Positions 1-7,965 of a DNA stretch of 12,804 bases are shown piece by piece (positions within the stretch are counted from its first letter, which is position 1; the number at the start of each line of letters is the position of its first letter). Location of the stretch: contig JAFQWR010000033.1 of NCBI GenBank assembly GCA_017407365.1, positions 1 to 12,804 of the forward strand, written 5' to 3'. The DNA is from Clostridia bacterium (GTDB taxonomy: Bacteria > Bacillota > Clostridia > Christensenellales > HGM11417). Position numbers and translations under genes: made by a program. The notes beneath the pieces are model-generated. The model was given only the letters and a program-made list of their open reading frames with translations. It searched no databases and was not told the origin of the DNA.

Positions 1-2291
1 TAAGAATGCACAACAACTCTCTTGCCAACGAGTTTATCGCAGAGGGAACCACGAAGGTTACGCTTGAGTGGAATAAGCCCGTTTACGCAACCGCAATGAT
101 GGTATATCAATCCTTCTATTACGATAAGCTGTGGGATAAAATTGAGGATATTACCCTGCATACCGATGGCTCTAAGGGCTTGAAGAAATCTTATACGATA
201 GACGAGCTTTCCTTCGATCGCGATTGGAATATCGATGAGGATTATGAGTTTGTACGTGCAGGCGGCTCTGTTATGGCAGAATTCAACGAACTTCCCGTCA
301 CAAAAATCACCTTTACCGTAAGCTCCAAAAAGCCCATTGCAATCAGTGATGTGGTGGTTCTTGGAAAAACGGAAACAAACAAGAAGAGCTTCAAAACGGA
401 TGCATACTCCTACACCAATAAATACGAGGCAGACCGCCACAGCTGGCGTGACAACGAGCTGTACGACGGCATCACCGTAGACGGCTCGATTGACGAGGTG
501 CAATGGGAGGATCAGGAATGGTTCGAGTTTACCAGCGTGTATAACGAAAGCTATTCTCTGCGTGTAACCTCTTATTTCGGCAACGACGGTGTGTATTTTG
601 CAGTAGACGTTTCCGATAACAATGTTTCGTATAACTCTGCAAAGCCCGTATATCAGAATTCCTCGGTAGAGCTGATGATTGCGCCCGAGGGAGCAGAGAA
701 GATCAACCCCTATACCATTCAGCTGCGTATCGCCGCATCAGGCAAGGTGGAAACATGGATCGGTATTGCCTCCGGCAGAAACGAAAATGACTACTACGAT
801 TACACCGGCTATTATCTCGATACCATGGTGCGCACGCAGGGCAAGGGCTTTGACGTGGAATATATGCAGGAGAAGCTGGATGTAAGCGATGTAGAGGGCT
901 ATACGATTGAGGCATGGGTTCCGTACAGCGCAATCGGTCTGGATTATAAGCCCCTTTCCGTTAAGCTGATCCCCTCGTTCAATACGCCTACCTCGTACGC
1001 TTCCTCTAACCGTACCTCGCATCTGCCCGACAACCTTGCGTACAACAACATCTCCGCATACTATACCTTTACCAACGACGGTTATGTGCCCGCGGTGCAG
1101 GGAGATCTGCTTGGCGATGGCAAAAACTACGCTATGACTACGGGCTTTGACGCCTCTACCGATAACGGCGAGGAGCCCTACGTTACGCAAAAGGGTGCCG
1201 ATCAGCAGTATATTTTCGTTAAAAATTTCAGCGCAACCAAGTATTATTTCACCGCAAAAATGACGGCGATGTCCGTTAAAAACAACGATGCATATCCCAA
1301 ATTCGGTCTGATTGCAGGCTATACCTCGGTGTCGACCTATATTCACGTTATGGATGCCATCGGTTTAAGCCCCAATATGCCTTCGCTCGGTATCATCGGT
1401 ACGCTTGGAACGGGTGATTGGGATTGGGCTAACCTGTATAGCATGGGCGGCGTAAAGAGCGGCTCTTATACGGGCGGCGGCTACGTAGAGCTTTCGGTTG
1501 TGCGTGACGGTGAGTCGTTCTATTTCTTTATGGACGGAGAGATGTGCGGGCAGGTCAGCAACCTGATTGGCTTTGATGCCGCCACGCCCAGCGAAATCGG
1601 CTTTGTTACCATGAATATTTCTGCAAAATTCTTTGATTACAGCGTCAGCACCGATGACGCTCTGATCGATGCATTACTGAAATCGGTAAAGGGCGAAATG
1701 CTCGGTAAATCTGCACACGGAGTTGTTGCCTCCACGGGCTTCGATCTTTCTCAGGATGCAGAGGGAAGCAGACGAACGGTAAATAATAAAGCAGATCAGC
1801 AATACGTATTCTTCCGTGAGCTTGATGCAACCGATTATATTATCGAGGCAAAAATCACGGCAAAGGCGGTGCTGAATTCCGATCAGTTCCCCAAAATGGG
1901 TCTGATTGCCGCCGCAAGAGGAAAGAACGTTCTTGCATATTTCTTAGAGCCCTCCAACCTTAAAGAGGATTGCTCGCCCATGACGGTAACAGGCACGTTA
2001 GATACCGGAGATTGGGCATGGGGCAATATGTATTTTATGAACGACCATAAGTCCGGCTCCTACACGGGCGAAAACTCCGTAACGCTTACGGTGGTAAGAA
2101 GGGGTGCAACCTTCTACTATCTGATGAACGGTGTATACTGTGGCTCGCAGACGGCAGTAGAGGGCTTTGGCGAGGGTGTAAAAACAAGCGCAGGCTTTAT
2201 GACGATGAATGCATCTGCGGTATACTTTGATTATTCCGTGAAAACGGACGTTGCAGAGATTGATGCTTTTATCAACAGCAACTGTAAATAA
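1..2291 (+). CDS. Large modular carbohydrate-binding protein, 5' end outside window (F5/8C-like, CBM9-like, two LamG-like domains)
   Basis: The reading frame is already open at the left edge (first full codon at 3). The ATG at 6 has no ribosome-binding site, so this is the C-terminal 760-odd residues of a longer protein. The region 3 to about 390 ends like an F5/8 type C (discoidin) beta-sandwich, with VTKITFTVSS followed by ISDVVVLGK. About 461-1080 resembles a family 9 carbohydrate-binding module (DOMON-like), opening with ITVDGSIDEVQW and containing SVELMIAPEG and YTIEAWVPYSAIG. About 1080-1680 and 1685-2288 are two tandem concanavalin/LamG-like repeats. I see no catalytic motif, transmembrane anchor or LPXTG signal in the visible part; the signal peptide and any enzyme domain would lie upstream. 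The protein ends NSNCK. It precedes a lipoprotein sharing its LamG-like and CBM9-like folds, suggesting joint glycan binding at the cell surface. Domain names come from motif recognition, not a profile search; the ligand is unknown. Confidence 0.8.
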   Translation, partial: RMHNNSLANEFIAEGTTKVTLEWNKPVYATAMMVYQSFYYDKLWDKIEDITLHTDGSKGLKKSYTIDELSFDRDWNIDEDYEFVRAGGSVMAEFNELPVTKITFTVSSKKPIAISDVVVLGKTETNKKSFKTDAYSYTNKYEADRHSWRDNELYDGITVDGSIDEVQWEDQEWFEFTSVYNESYSLRVTSYFGNDGVYFAVDVSDNNVSYNSAKPVYQNSSVELMIAPEGAEKINPYTIQLRIAASGKVETWIGIASGRNENDYYDYTGYYLDTMVRTQGKGFDVEYMQEKLDVSDVEGYTIEAWVPYSAIGLDYKPLSVKLIPSFNTPTSYASSNRTSHLPDNLAYNNISAYYTFTNDGYVPAVQGDLLGDGKNYAMTTGFDASTDNGEEPYVTQKGADQQYIFVKNFSATKYYFTAKMTAMSVKNNDAYPKFGLIAGYTSVSTYIHVMDAIGLSPNMPSLGIIGTLGTGDWDWANLYSMGGVKSGSYTGGGYVELSVVRDGESFYFFMDGEMCGQVSNLIGFDAATPSEIGFVTMNISAKFFDYSVSTDDALIDALLKSVKGEMLGKSAHGVVASTGFDLSQDAEGSRRTVNNKADQQYVFFRELDATDYIIEAKITAKAVLNSDQFPKMGLIAAARGKNVLAYFLEPSNLKEDCSPMTVTGTLDTGDWAWGNMYFMNDHKSGSYTGENSVTLTVVRRGATFYYLMNGVYCGSQTAVEGFGEGVKTSAGFMTMNASAVYFDYSVKTDVAEIDAFINSNCK
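1080..2288 (+). repeat. Two tandem LamG-like protein repeats, period about 198 residues
   Basis: Two homologous segments form the C-terminal half of the first protein. Matching landmarks are TGFDAS/TGFDLS, ADQQYIF/ADQQYVF, GTLGTGDWDW/GTLDTGDWAW, KSGSYTG in both, and TMNISAKFFDYSV/TMNASAVYFDYSV. The GTLxTGDW motif begins at 1398 and 1992, an offset of 594 bases. The copies differ widely between the landmarks, so the duplication is old. The FDYS ending and the central FYYxMNG strand resemble the LamG-like domains of the next gene. Confidence 0.8.
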
Positions 2292-2360
2292 GCTTGTAAA
2301 TCTGTAACCAACAAGGCACCTTCGGCTCGGTGGGCTTCATCGGACCGTGTGTAAATAATC

Positions 2361-2377
2361 TGTCGGCAAAGCCGATA
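2361..2377 (+). promoter_or_regulatory. Hairpin abutting the lipoprotein ribosome-binding site
   Basis: TGTCGGC (2361-2367) pairs with GCCGATA (2371-2377) around an AAA loop, giving 7 pairs including one G-T wobble. The next bases after a C are the AGGAGG Shine-Dalgarno (2379-2384), 7 bases before the ATG at 2392. There is no T-run, so it is not an intrinsic terminator. It could stabilise or process the mRNA between the two large genes, or tune ribosome access. A weaker imperfect hairpin lies at about 2314-2337. I see no consensus promoter in the 100-base gap. Confidence 0.45.
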
Positions 2378-2391
2378 CAGGAGGAAAGAAG

Positions 2392-5300
2392 ATGACTCAA
2401 AGAACAAGAAAGGCATTATGCGCACTTTTGTTGGGCGTTATGCTTGTGTTTACTGCGTGCGGTGTAGTGATTCCTACCGATAATTATACCGTAACCGTCA
2501 GCCCTGAAATTGTTGGCGGTAGCATTACTGCTGATAAATCGCAGGCTTCCACAGGGGATACGGTTACGCTGACCGTTACGCCCGATGAGGAATATCAGCT
2601 TGTTGAGGGCAGCCTTATGGCAAACGGTATTGCTGTTGAGGGCAATACGTTTGAAATGCCCTCCGAAAACGTGGAAATCACGGCTGAATTCCAAAAAATC
2701 ACCTATGCAATCACTGCAACCGTAACCGATAGCTTCGGTACTGCTCAGCTGAGCAAAACGCGTGCGGCAAAGGGCGAAACGGTTACCGTAACGCTCCGTG
2801 CGGCAGAGGGCTACGAGGTAGACGTTGTAAAGGTTAACGGCGAAGAGATTGCTCCCGTAGAAGGCACGTACAGCTTTGTAATGCCCGGTGCGGAAACGGA
2901 GGTTGAGGTAAGCTTTACCGAAAGACTGTACGCTATTTCCGTAGAAGAATGCGCAATTGCAACCGTCACCACCAATGCAAATACCGAAAAGGTAGCAAAG
3001 GATACCGAAATCACCGTTTCTGTAGAGGAAATCGACGAAAGATATGAGTTCGTGCAGATTGAGGTAAACGGCGAAGCGATTTCCGGCTATACCTTCCGTA
3101 TGCCTGCGGCTGATACCGTTGTAAAGGCAATCTTCCGTCAGGTCAGAGGCGAAAGCTTCCAGAACGGTACCCCCGGATGGGATTTATCTGCTGACGCAGG
3201 CGAAAATCCTGCTCTTACCGTAACGGAAACGGGTAGCAATCAAACTATCTGGAGCATTCAATCTGCGGCTGAATTCTATTTTGAAACCAAGCTGAATGTC
3301 AGCGCATTAAACCCCAACGACGGCAATCCCACCACGGGTATCATCCTTAAGCGCGCGGATGGCAGTAGCGGCTTCTATTTCCACATCAAGGTAAAGAACC
3401 TTGCTGTAGGCAATGAGGTTCGCATTATGCCCGGTGCTGTTGCGGATTATAACTATCAATGGTCGGGTGTAAAGGTTGCCAATGCTTCCGCTCCTTATAG
3501 CGGCGAGGGTAACTATGCTACGCTTGCTGTGGCAAAGGTAGAGGGTGTAACCTACTATTACTTTAACGGCACGCTCGTTTATAAGGGCACGCATCCCGAT
3601 TTCGGCACCGACAAGGTAATCGCTCTTGGCTTACAGTCGATGGGTGTCAGCACCTATACCTACTACGATTATCAGATGATCACCGATGCAGAGGCAGTCC
3701 GTGCAAAATTAGCAGAGGATCTGGTAACAGTGGCTGCTGCTCCTTCCTGGACAGAGGGGATGGAAGGCGTTGGTATGGCAGGCTCCGATGAGTATGCGGG
3801 CCTTGGCGTAACCTTCTATGCAAAAGCAGTAGAGGGCGGCGTTAAAATTGCGGCTGTGGCAAATCACAACAGCTTTGTCACAGGCTTTGCAGGCGGTGAC
3901 TGGTGGAGAAACACCAACTTCGAGCTTTACAGCGGTGCAACCGACGATGCGCACCACTTCTTCCTTACCGCAAATACATGGGCTGCTGATAATACGCAGG
4001 GCAATGCGTTCTACCGTATTGGCAACACCACGGTGGCTGAGGGCTTTATTGACGGCGCTCTTCTTGGCAAGGTAGACGGCGTTTACGTGCTTGGCTTTGC
4101 ATGGAAGACGCCCGGCGAGCTTTGCAACAACGGCGGCGATACGCTTGGCGGTCAGGCAAGCGGTGTTTCCGATTGGTGGTTTGCGCCCGGTCATTGGGTA
4201 AACAATCCCTCGCAGCACTATTACATTCACGAAAGCGGTATTTCCGTTTATTCCGATCTTGCGCTCTATACCGTAACGGTAGAACAAAATGAGCACGCAA
4301 CGCTTACGGTAGATAAGTCGGAAGCGCACGGCGGCGAGGTTGTAAATGTAACCTTAAAAATCAACAACCCCTTATATCAGCTGAAGGCAATCAAGGTAAA
4401 CGGTGAAGCCATTGTGGGTACCTCCTTTACCATGCCCAAGGCAGATGCAACCGTTACGGTTGAGCTTGAAGAAAAGGATAACGGACTGTTCGGTTATTCC
4501 GATGCAAACGGATATGCGCCCGTTGGCACGTGGAGCTTAAGCGAGGATAAGCAGGGTAACCTTTCCATCAGCACCTCTACCGACGACTTAAAGAGAATTT
4601 ACCTCAAGGAAACGGCTGTTGACTTCTATTTTGAAACGAAGATCAACGTTGGCTTAACCGTTGCCTCCGACGGCAACCCCACTACGGGTATTGCTGTTAA
4701 GGGTATGAACAGCGACGAGGGCTACTACTTCTACGTTAAGGCAAAAAATCGCGGTGCAAATGCAGAAATCCGTGTTATGGAAGAGCTGCAAAATCCCGGC
4801 AACGATTTCGAGTATATGTGGGAGGGCTCGCTTCTGGGCTTAACCGGAAAGGCTTACGGAGAAGAGGGAGAATACATCACCCTTGCTATGGCAAAGATTG
4901 ATGCAATCTTCTATCTGTATCTCAACGGCTCGCTCGTATACACAGGCTCCTCCGTACGTATCGGTGCAGAGGATACTGTTAAGGTAGGTATCGTCGGTAT
5001 GGGTATCAACACCGCAACCTACTACGATTACTGCTATATCACCGATGCAAGTGCAGTTGCTGCTAAGGTCGGTGCAGACGCTGTAAGCGCGGCTGCTGCT
5101 CCCGCATGGACGGCAGGCTTAGAAAGCGCAAGCGTAATCGGCACCGACAGATTTGCAGGCAAGAGTGTAACCTTCTACGCTCAGGCGGTTGAGGGCGGTG
5201 TACGTGTTGCCGCAGTTGCTACGCACGAAAAATATACCACCGGTTATATTCACGGAAATTGGTGGCTGAATACCAACTTCGAGATGTTCAGCGGTGGCAG

Positions 5301-6912
5301 ACAGTTCTATTTAACGGCTGCTCCCTGCTCGGAGGCAAATCTGTATGCAAGTGCATTCTATACCTTCAAGAATGCAGAAACCAATCTGTATACCACGCTT
5401 GCAGAGGCGTTTATTCCTGCGGCTAACCTCAATTACACCGATGGCGTAGCACGTCTTGGCTTTGCATGGAAGACGGGCGGCGACGTAATCAACAACGGCA
5501 ACGATGGCGAAAGCGAATACTGGCTTGTAAAGGGTCGCCCTGCAAACAACGGTGATCTGCAATTCTATATTCACAGCACAGGTCTTTCGGCATGGAAGAA
5601 CAACACCCTCTACGAAGTAACGGCAGAGGGCTCCGAAAACGCAACCGTAACAATTGATAAAAGCGAGGCGCACGAGGGTGAAACGGTTACCGTAACGGTA
5701 AACGTAACCAACGATGCTTACGAGCTTGCAAAAATTCTGGTAAACGGCGAAGAATCCGCTGCAAGCTTTACGATGCCCGCAGGCAGTGTTACCGTAACGG
5801 TAGTGCTTGCCGAAAAGGATAACGGCTTATTCTCCGCAATCGGAGCAACGGGTAGCTGGAATCTCGCGGAGGATAAAAAGGGCAACGCACAGCTTTCTGT
5901 CACTACGTCGGGAGGCGAATACATTTACTTAAAGCAGGCGGCGCCTGAGTTTTACTTTGAAACCAAGCTGAATATTGCCACCTTAGACGCCAATGATGGC
6001 AACCCTACCACGGGTATCGTAATTAAGAATGGCGAGGGCGGACTGTACTTCTACTTGCGTGCGGCAGGTCTGAATCAGGCAAACGAGGTGCGCGTGATGC
6101 GTGCAAACAGCATTGCAGGCTTTAACTATGCTTGGTCCGGCGTTATCGTTGCCAACGCAAACAAGGCGTACAGCGGCGAGGGTAACTACATTACGCTTGG
6201 CGTAGCAAAAATCGGCACCAATGTATACTTTATCTTAAACGGTGAAACGGTGCTTGTAGATACCTACTATAATCTGGGCGTTACCGACAACTGTCAGATC
6301 GGTCTGGTATCCATGGGTATCACCTCGTATACCTACTACGATTACAGCTTAACCACGGCGGTATCCGAAATCACCGCAAAGCTGGGCGCAAGCGTGGTAA
6401 CGGGCGCTGAGGCTCCCGCATGGACGCAGGGTCTTGCCTCCGTGGGTATTGCAGGCTCTGAGGAATATCAGGGTAAGAAGGTTGCTTTTTACGCGCAGGT
6501 AGTAGAGGGCGGTGTAAGAGTAGCCGCTGTTGCAACGCACGCAACCTTTACCACGACGGCAGGCAACTGGTGGGAAAACACCAATTTCGAAATGTTCAGC
6601 GGTGGCACGCAGTATTTCATTACCGCTTCTCCCACCTCCTCCGATAATATCCGTACCGAGGGCATTACCTCTGTTTACAATGCAGAGACAGGTCTTTATA
6701 CCACCGTTATCGAGGGCTTTATTCCTGCATCTAATATCTCTATTGAGGGCGGAGTGGCTCGCCTTGGCTTTGCTTGGAAGACCCCCGGTGATAGATGCAA
6801 CAACGGCAACGACGGTGTAAGCGAATATTGGTTGGTGCCCGGTCACGCCGCAAACAATGCCGGTCAGCATTATTACATTACTGCTGCAGGTATTTCCGAA
6901 AGCAACAATTAA
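2392..6912 (+). CDS. Giant modular surface lipoprotein with InlB-B-like, LamG-like and CBM9-like repeats
   Basis: This 1506-residue protein starts with a lipoprotein signal: basic n-region (R4, R6, K7), hydrophobic core, and lipobox FTAC with lipidated Cys23. Three divergent InlB-B-type beta repeats follow (about 31-102, 103-178, 179-251), each ending in a motif like SFTMPxADxTV. Then come LamG-like 1 (about 255-445), CBM9-like 1 (446-622), InlB-like repeat 4 (625-697), LamG-like 2 (700-897), CBM9-like 2 (898-1072), InlB-like repeat 5 (1073-1142), LamG-like 3 (1143-1338) and CBM9-like 3 (1339-1506). LamG-like copies share DGNPTTGI (starting at 310, 760, 1202) and a YYDY strand. CBM9-like copies share WWxNTNFE (504, 957, 1393) and LGFAWKT. 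No catalytic motif is seen. The start is set by AGGAGG at 2379-2384. It is probably an outer-face, membrane-anchored glycan-binding scaffold, co-transcribed with its neighbours. The glycan is unknown, and adhesion is an alternative role. Confidence 0.88.
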   Translation: MTQRTRKALCALLLGVMLVFTACGVVIPTDNYTVTVSPEIVGGSITADKSQASTGDTVTLTVTPDEEYQLVEGSLMANGIAVEGNTFEMPSENVEITAEFQKITYAITATVTDSFGTAQLSKTRAAKGETVTVTLRAAEGYEVDVVKVNGEEIAPVEGTYSFVMPGAETEVEVSFTERLYAISVEECAIATVTTNANTEKVAKDTEITVSVEEIDERYEFVQIEVNGEAISGYTFRMPAADTVVKAIFRQVRGESFQNGTPGWDLSADAGENPALTVTETGSNQTIWSIQSAAEFYFETKLNVSALNPNDGNPTTGIILKRADGSSGFYFHIKVKNLAVGNEVRIMPGAVADYNYQWSGVKVANASAPYSGEGNYATLAVAKVEGVTYYYFNGTLVYKGTHPDFGTDKVIALGLQSMGVSTYTYYDYQMITDAEAVRAKLAEDLVTVAAAPSWTEGMEGVGMAGSDEYAGLGVTFYAKAVEGGVKIAAVANHNSFVTGFAGGDWWRNTNFELYSGATDDAHHFFLTANTWAADNTQGNAFYRIGNTTVAEGFIDGALLGKVDGVYVLGFAWKTPGELCNNGGDTLGGQASGVSDWWFAPGHWVNNPSQHYYIHESGISVYSDLALYTVTVEQNEHATLTVDKSEAHGGEVVNVTLKINNPLYQLKAIKVNGEAIVGTSFTMPKADATVTVELEEKDNGLFGYSDANGYAPVGTWSLSEDKQGNLSISTSTDDLKRIYLKETAVDFYFETKINVGLTVASDGNPTTGIAVKGMNSDEGYYFYVKAKNRGANAEIRVMEELQNPGNDFEYMWEGSLLGLTGKAYGEEGEYITLAMAKIDAIFYLYLNGSLVYTGSSVRIGAEDTVKVGIVGMGINTATYYDYCYITDASAVAAKVGADAVSAAAAPAWTAGLESASVIGTDRFAGKSVTFYAQAVEGGVRVAAVATHEKYTTGYIHGNWWLNTNFEMFSGGRQFYLTAAPCSEANLYASAFYTFKNAETNLYTTLAEAFIPAANLNYTDGVARLGFAWKTGGDVINNGNDGESEYWLVKGRPANNGDLQFYIHSTGLSAWKNNTLYEVTAEGSENATVTIDKSEAHEGETVTVTVNVTNDAYELAKILVNGEESAASFTMPAGSVTVTVVLAEKDNGLFSAIGATGSWNLAEDKKGNAQLSVTTSGGEYIYLKQAAPEFYFETKLNIATLDANDGNPTTGIVIKNGEGGLYFYLRAAGLNQANEVRVMRANSIAGFNYAWSGVIVANANKAYSGEGNYITLGVAKIGTNVYFILNGETVLVDTYYNLGVTDNCQIGLVSMGITSYTYYDYSLTTAVSEITAKLGASVVTGAEAPAWTQGLASVGIAGSEEYQGKKVAFYAQVVEGGVRVAAVATHATFTTTAGNWWENTNFEMFSGGTQYFITASPTSSDNIRTEGITSVYNAETGLYTTVIEGFIPASNISIEGGVARLGFAWKTPGDRCNNGNDGVSEYWLVPGHAANNAGQHYYITAAGISESNN
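2482..3144 (+). repeat. Three tandem InlB-B-like beta repeats (N-terminal stalk)
   Basis: Three consecutive repeats of about 72-76 residues follow the lipidated cysteine. Each has the pattern Tyr-x-(V/I)-(T/S) at the start, a central GDTVTLTV/GETVTVTL/DTEITVSV strand, a YxxVxxxxNG strand and a final (F)xMP-xxxxxVxxxF strand. This matches the divergent InlB B-repeat family found in Gram-positive surface proteins. Two more copies occur later at about 4264-4480 and 5608-5815, each just before a LamG-like domain, and those two are closer to each other (both contain DKSEAH and end EKDNGLF). The first block probably acts as a spacer lifting the binding modules off the membrane. Confidence 0.75.
3157..6909 (+). 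repeat. Threefold tandem LamG-like plus CBM9-like module
   Basis: Unit 1 covers about 3157-4263, unit 2 about 4264-5607 and unit 3 about 5608-6909; units 2 and 3 each begin with an InlB-like repeat. Motif starts give offsets of 450 and 442 residues for DGNPTTGI and 453 and 436 residues for WWxNTNFE. The same peptides are written with different synonymous codons in each copy: the aspartate of DGNPTTGI is GAC, GAC and GAT, and the following asparagine is AAT, AAC and AAC. This argues for an old duplication kept by selection rather than a recent copying or assembly error. Confidence 0.85.
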
Positions 6913-6946
6913 GCTTGATTGACAATAATTGAGGAGTTACTAAACT

Positions 6947-7882
6947 ATGAAGAGCGAATTTAATCCTACCGGAATCATTCAGATTGGCGATCCCTTTGTT
7001 CTCCGTGCGTCTGACGGTGCGTATTATATGTATGCAACCAGCCATACAATCGGCATGAAAGGGTATCTCGTTTGGAAAAGCACGAATATCAAGGATTGGC
7101 AACAGGTAGGTATTTGCTATCAGCCTACCGAAAAATCCTTCGGCTACTGTGATTTCTGGGCGCCCGAGGTTACGGAATATAACGGGAAATATTATATGTT
7201 CTATTCTGCGCGTTGGAAAAAAACACAGACGCTTCGCCTCGGGGTGGCAATCAGTGATTCTCCCGTGGGACCCTTTATTGATGTAAGCGAGGAGCCCTTG
7301 TTCGACTTTGGCTATACGGCTATCGATGGCACGGTGTTTATCGACGACGACGGAAGGAAGTATCTTTACTACTCCCGTGACTGCAACGATCTGATTGTAG
7401 ACGGTGAGCATCAGAGTCACTTATACGTAATTCGTCTTTCCGACGACCTTCTGCGTGTTGAGGGTGAGCCCGTCTGGCTGACTAAGCCCGAGAAGGAATA
7501 CGAAATTACGCCGTATATCAATCCCGAGGGTGTTATCTACAAGTGGAATGAGGGGCCTTACGTAATCAAAATCAATGGGGAATATCATATGACCTATTCG
7601 GGCAACCACTTTGCGTCCAAATGGTATTGCATCTGCGGTGCAAAGGCAACAAGTCCTATGGGTCCCTTCGAAAAATACGATGCTCCTATTGCAACGCATA
7701 TCGAGGGTAAGGTTTCCGGCCCCGGACACAACTGCCTGTTTACCGATGCAGAGGGGAATCTCTACTGTGCATATCACGTGCACACCCTTTTGAGTGAGCC
7801 CGGCAACAACCGTCAGATGTATATCGACCGCGTAACCTACGAGGATGGCAAGCTGAAAATGGCTATCACCTATAACGATTGA
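6947..7882 (+). CDS. Family 43 glycoside hydrolase (beta-xylosidase / alpha-L-arabinofuranosidase type), cytoplasmic
   Basis: The 311-residue protein fits the five-bladed beta-propeller of GH43. The three expected carboxylates are visible: Asp15 in IGDPFV (general base), Asp127 in TAIDGT (pKa modulator) and Glu202 in WNEGPYV (general acid). WAPEV (71-75) and SGPGHNC with His261, the usual metal/active-site histidine, are also present. It is a bare catalytic domain with no C-terminal accessory domain. There is no signal peptide, so it should act inside the cell on imported oligosaccharides. GAGGAG at 6931-6936 sits 10 bases before the ATG. The 34-base gap to the lipoprotein gene supports one operon. 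Members of the family remove xylose, arabinose or sometimes galactose; I cannot assign a subfamily or substrate from sequence alone. Confidence 0.92.
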   Translation: MKSEFNPTGIIQIGDPFVLRASDGAYYMYATSHTIGMKGYLVWKSTNIKDWQQVGICYQPTEKSFGYCDFWAPEVTEYNGKYYMFYSARWKKTQTLRLGVAISDSPVGPFIDVSEEPLFDFGYTAIDGTVFIDDDGRKYLYYSRDCNDLIVDGEHQSHLYVIRLSDDLLRVEGEPVWLTKPEKEYEITPYINPEGVIYKWNEGPYVIKINGEYHMTYSGNHFASKWYCICGAKATSPMGPFEKYDAPIATHIEGKVSGPGHNCLFTDAEGNLYCAYHVHTLLSEPGNNRQMYIDRVTYEDGKLKMAITYND

Positions 7883-7894
7883 TCATCAGTCAAA

Positions 7895-7924
7895 AAGACC
7901 CGATGCATACCTGTGTCGGGTCTT
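7895..7924 (+). terminator. Intrinsic terminator-like hairpin after the GH43 gene
   Basis: AAGACCCGA (7895-7903) pairs perfectly with TCGGGTCTT (7916-7924), a 9-base-pair stem with a 12-base loop, starting 12 bases after the GH43 stop. The following CTGTCTGTTTT is only moderately T-rich, so termination may be partial; a second hairpin follows. Confidence 0.7.
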
Positions 7925-7935
7925 CTGTCTGTTTT

Positions 7936-7959
7936 AAGGGCAAAAACAGCCTTTTTTTT
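7936..7959 (+). terminator. Second tandem terminator with eight-T run
   Basis: AAGGGC (7936-7941) pairs with GCCTTT (7949-7954) around AAAAACA, with one G-T wobble, and runs into T7952-7959. The stem is short but the T-run is good. Together with the preceding hairpin it should end the carbohydrate-gene transcript. Confidence 0.6.
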
Positions 7960-7965
7960 GAACGT

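Noticed and set aside
738..1346. Minus-strand open frame of 202 codons inside the first protein gene
   Set aside because: It is a shadow of the plus-strand gene: no ribosome site was seen, the composition is low in recognisable motifs, and the plus frame has clear CBM9-like and LamG-like homology here.
2314..2337. Possible terminator between the two large genes
   Set aside because: Only about four contiguous pairs form, with bulges, and no T-run follows, so termination is not supported.
3709..4329. Minus-strand open frame of 206 codons inside the lipoprotein gene
   Set aside because: It lies opposite the first CBM9-like module. Related minus-strand frames recur opposite the homologous modules (for example 6349-6870), as expected from repeated coding sequence read backwards.
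3157..6909. Long periodic repeats considered as CRISPR or an assembly artefact
   Set aside because: The repeats are about 1.3 kb, protein-coding, in frame and diverged at synonymous positions, so they are true domain duplications.
2289..6917. Shared TAAGCTTG at the stop codons of the two large genes (2289 and 6910)
   Set aside because: Eight identical bases around a stop codon are too little to show common origin or a functional site.
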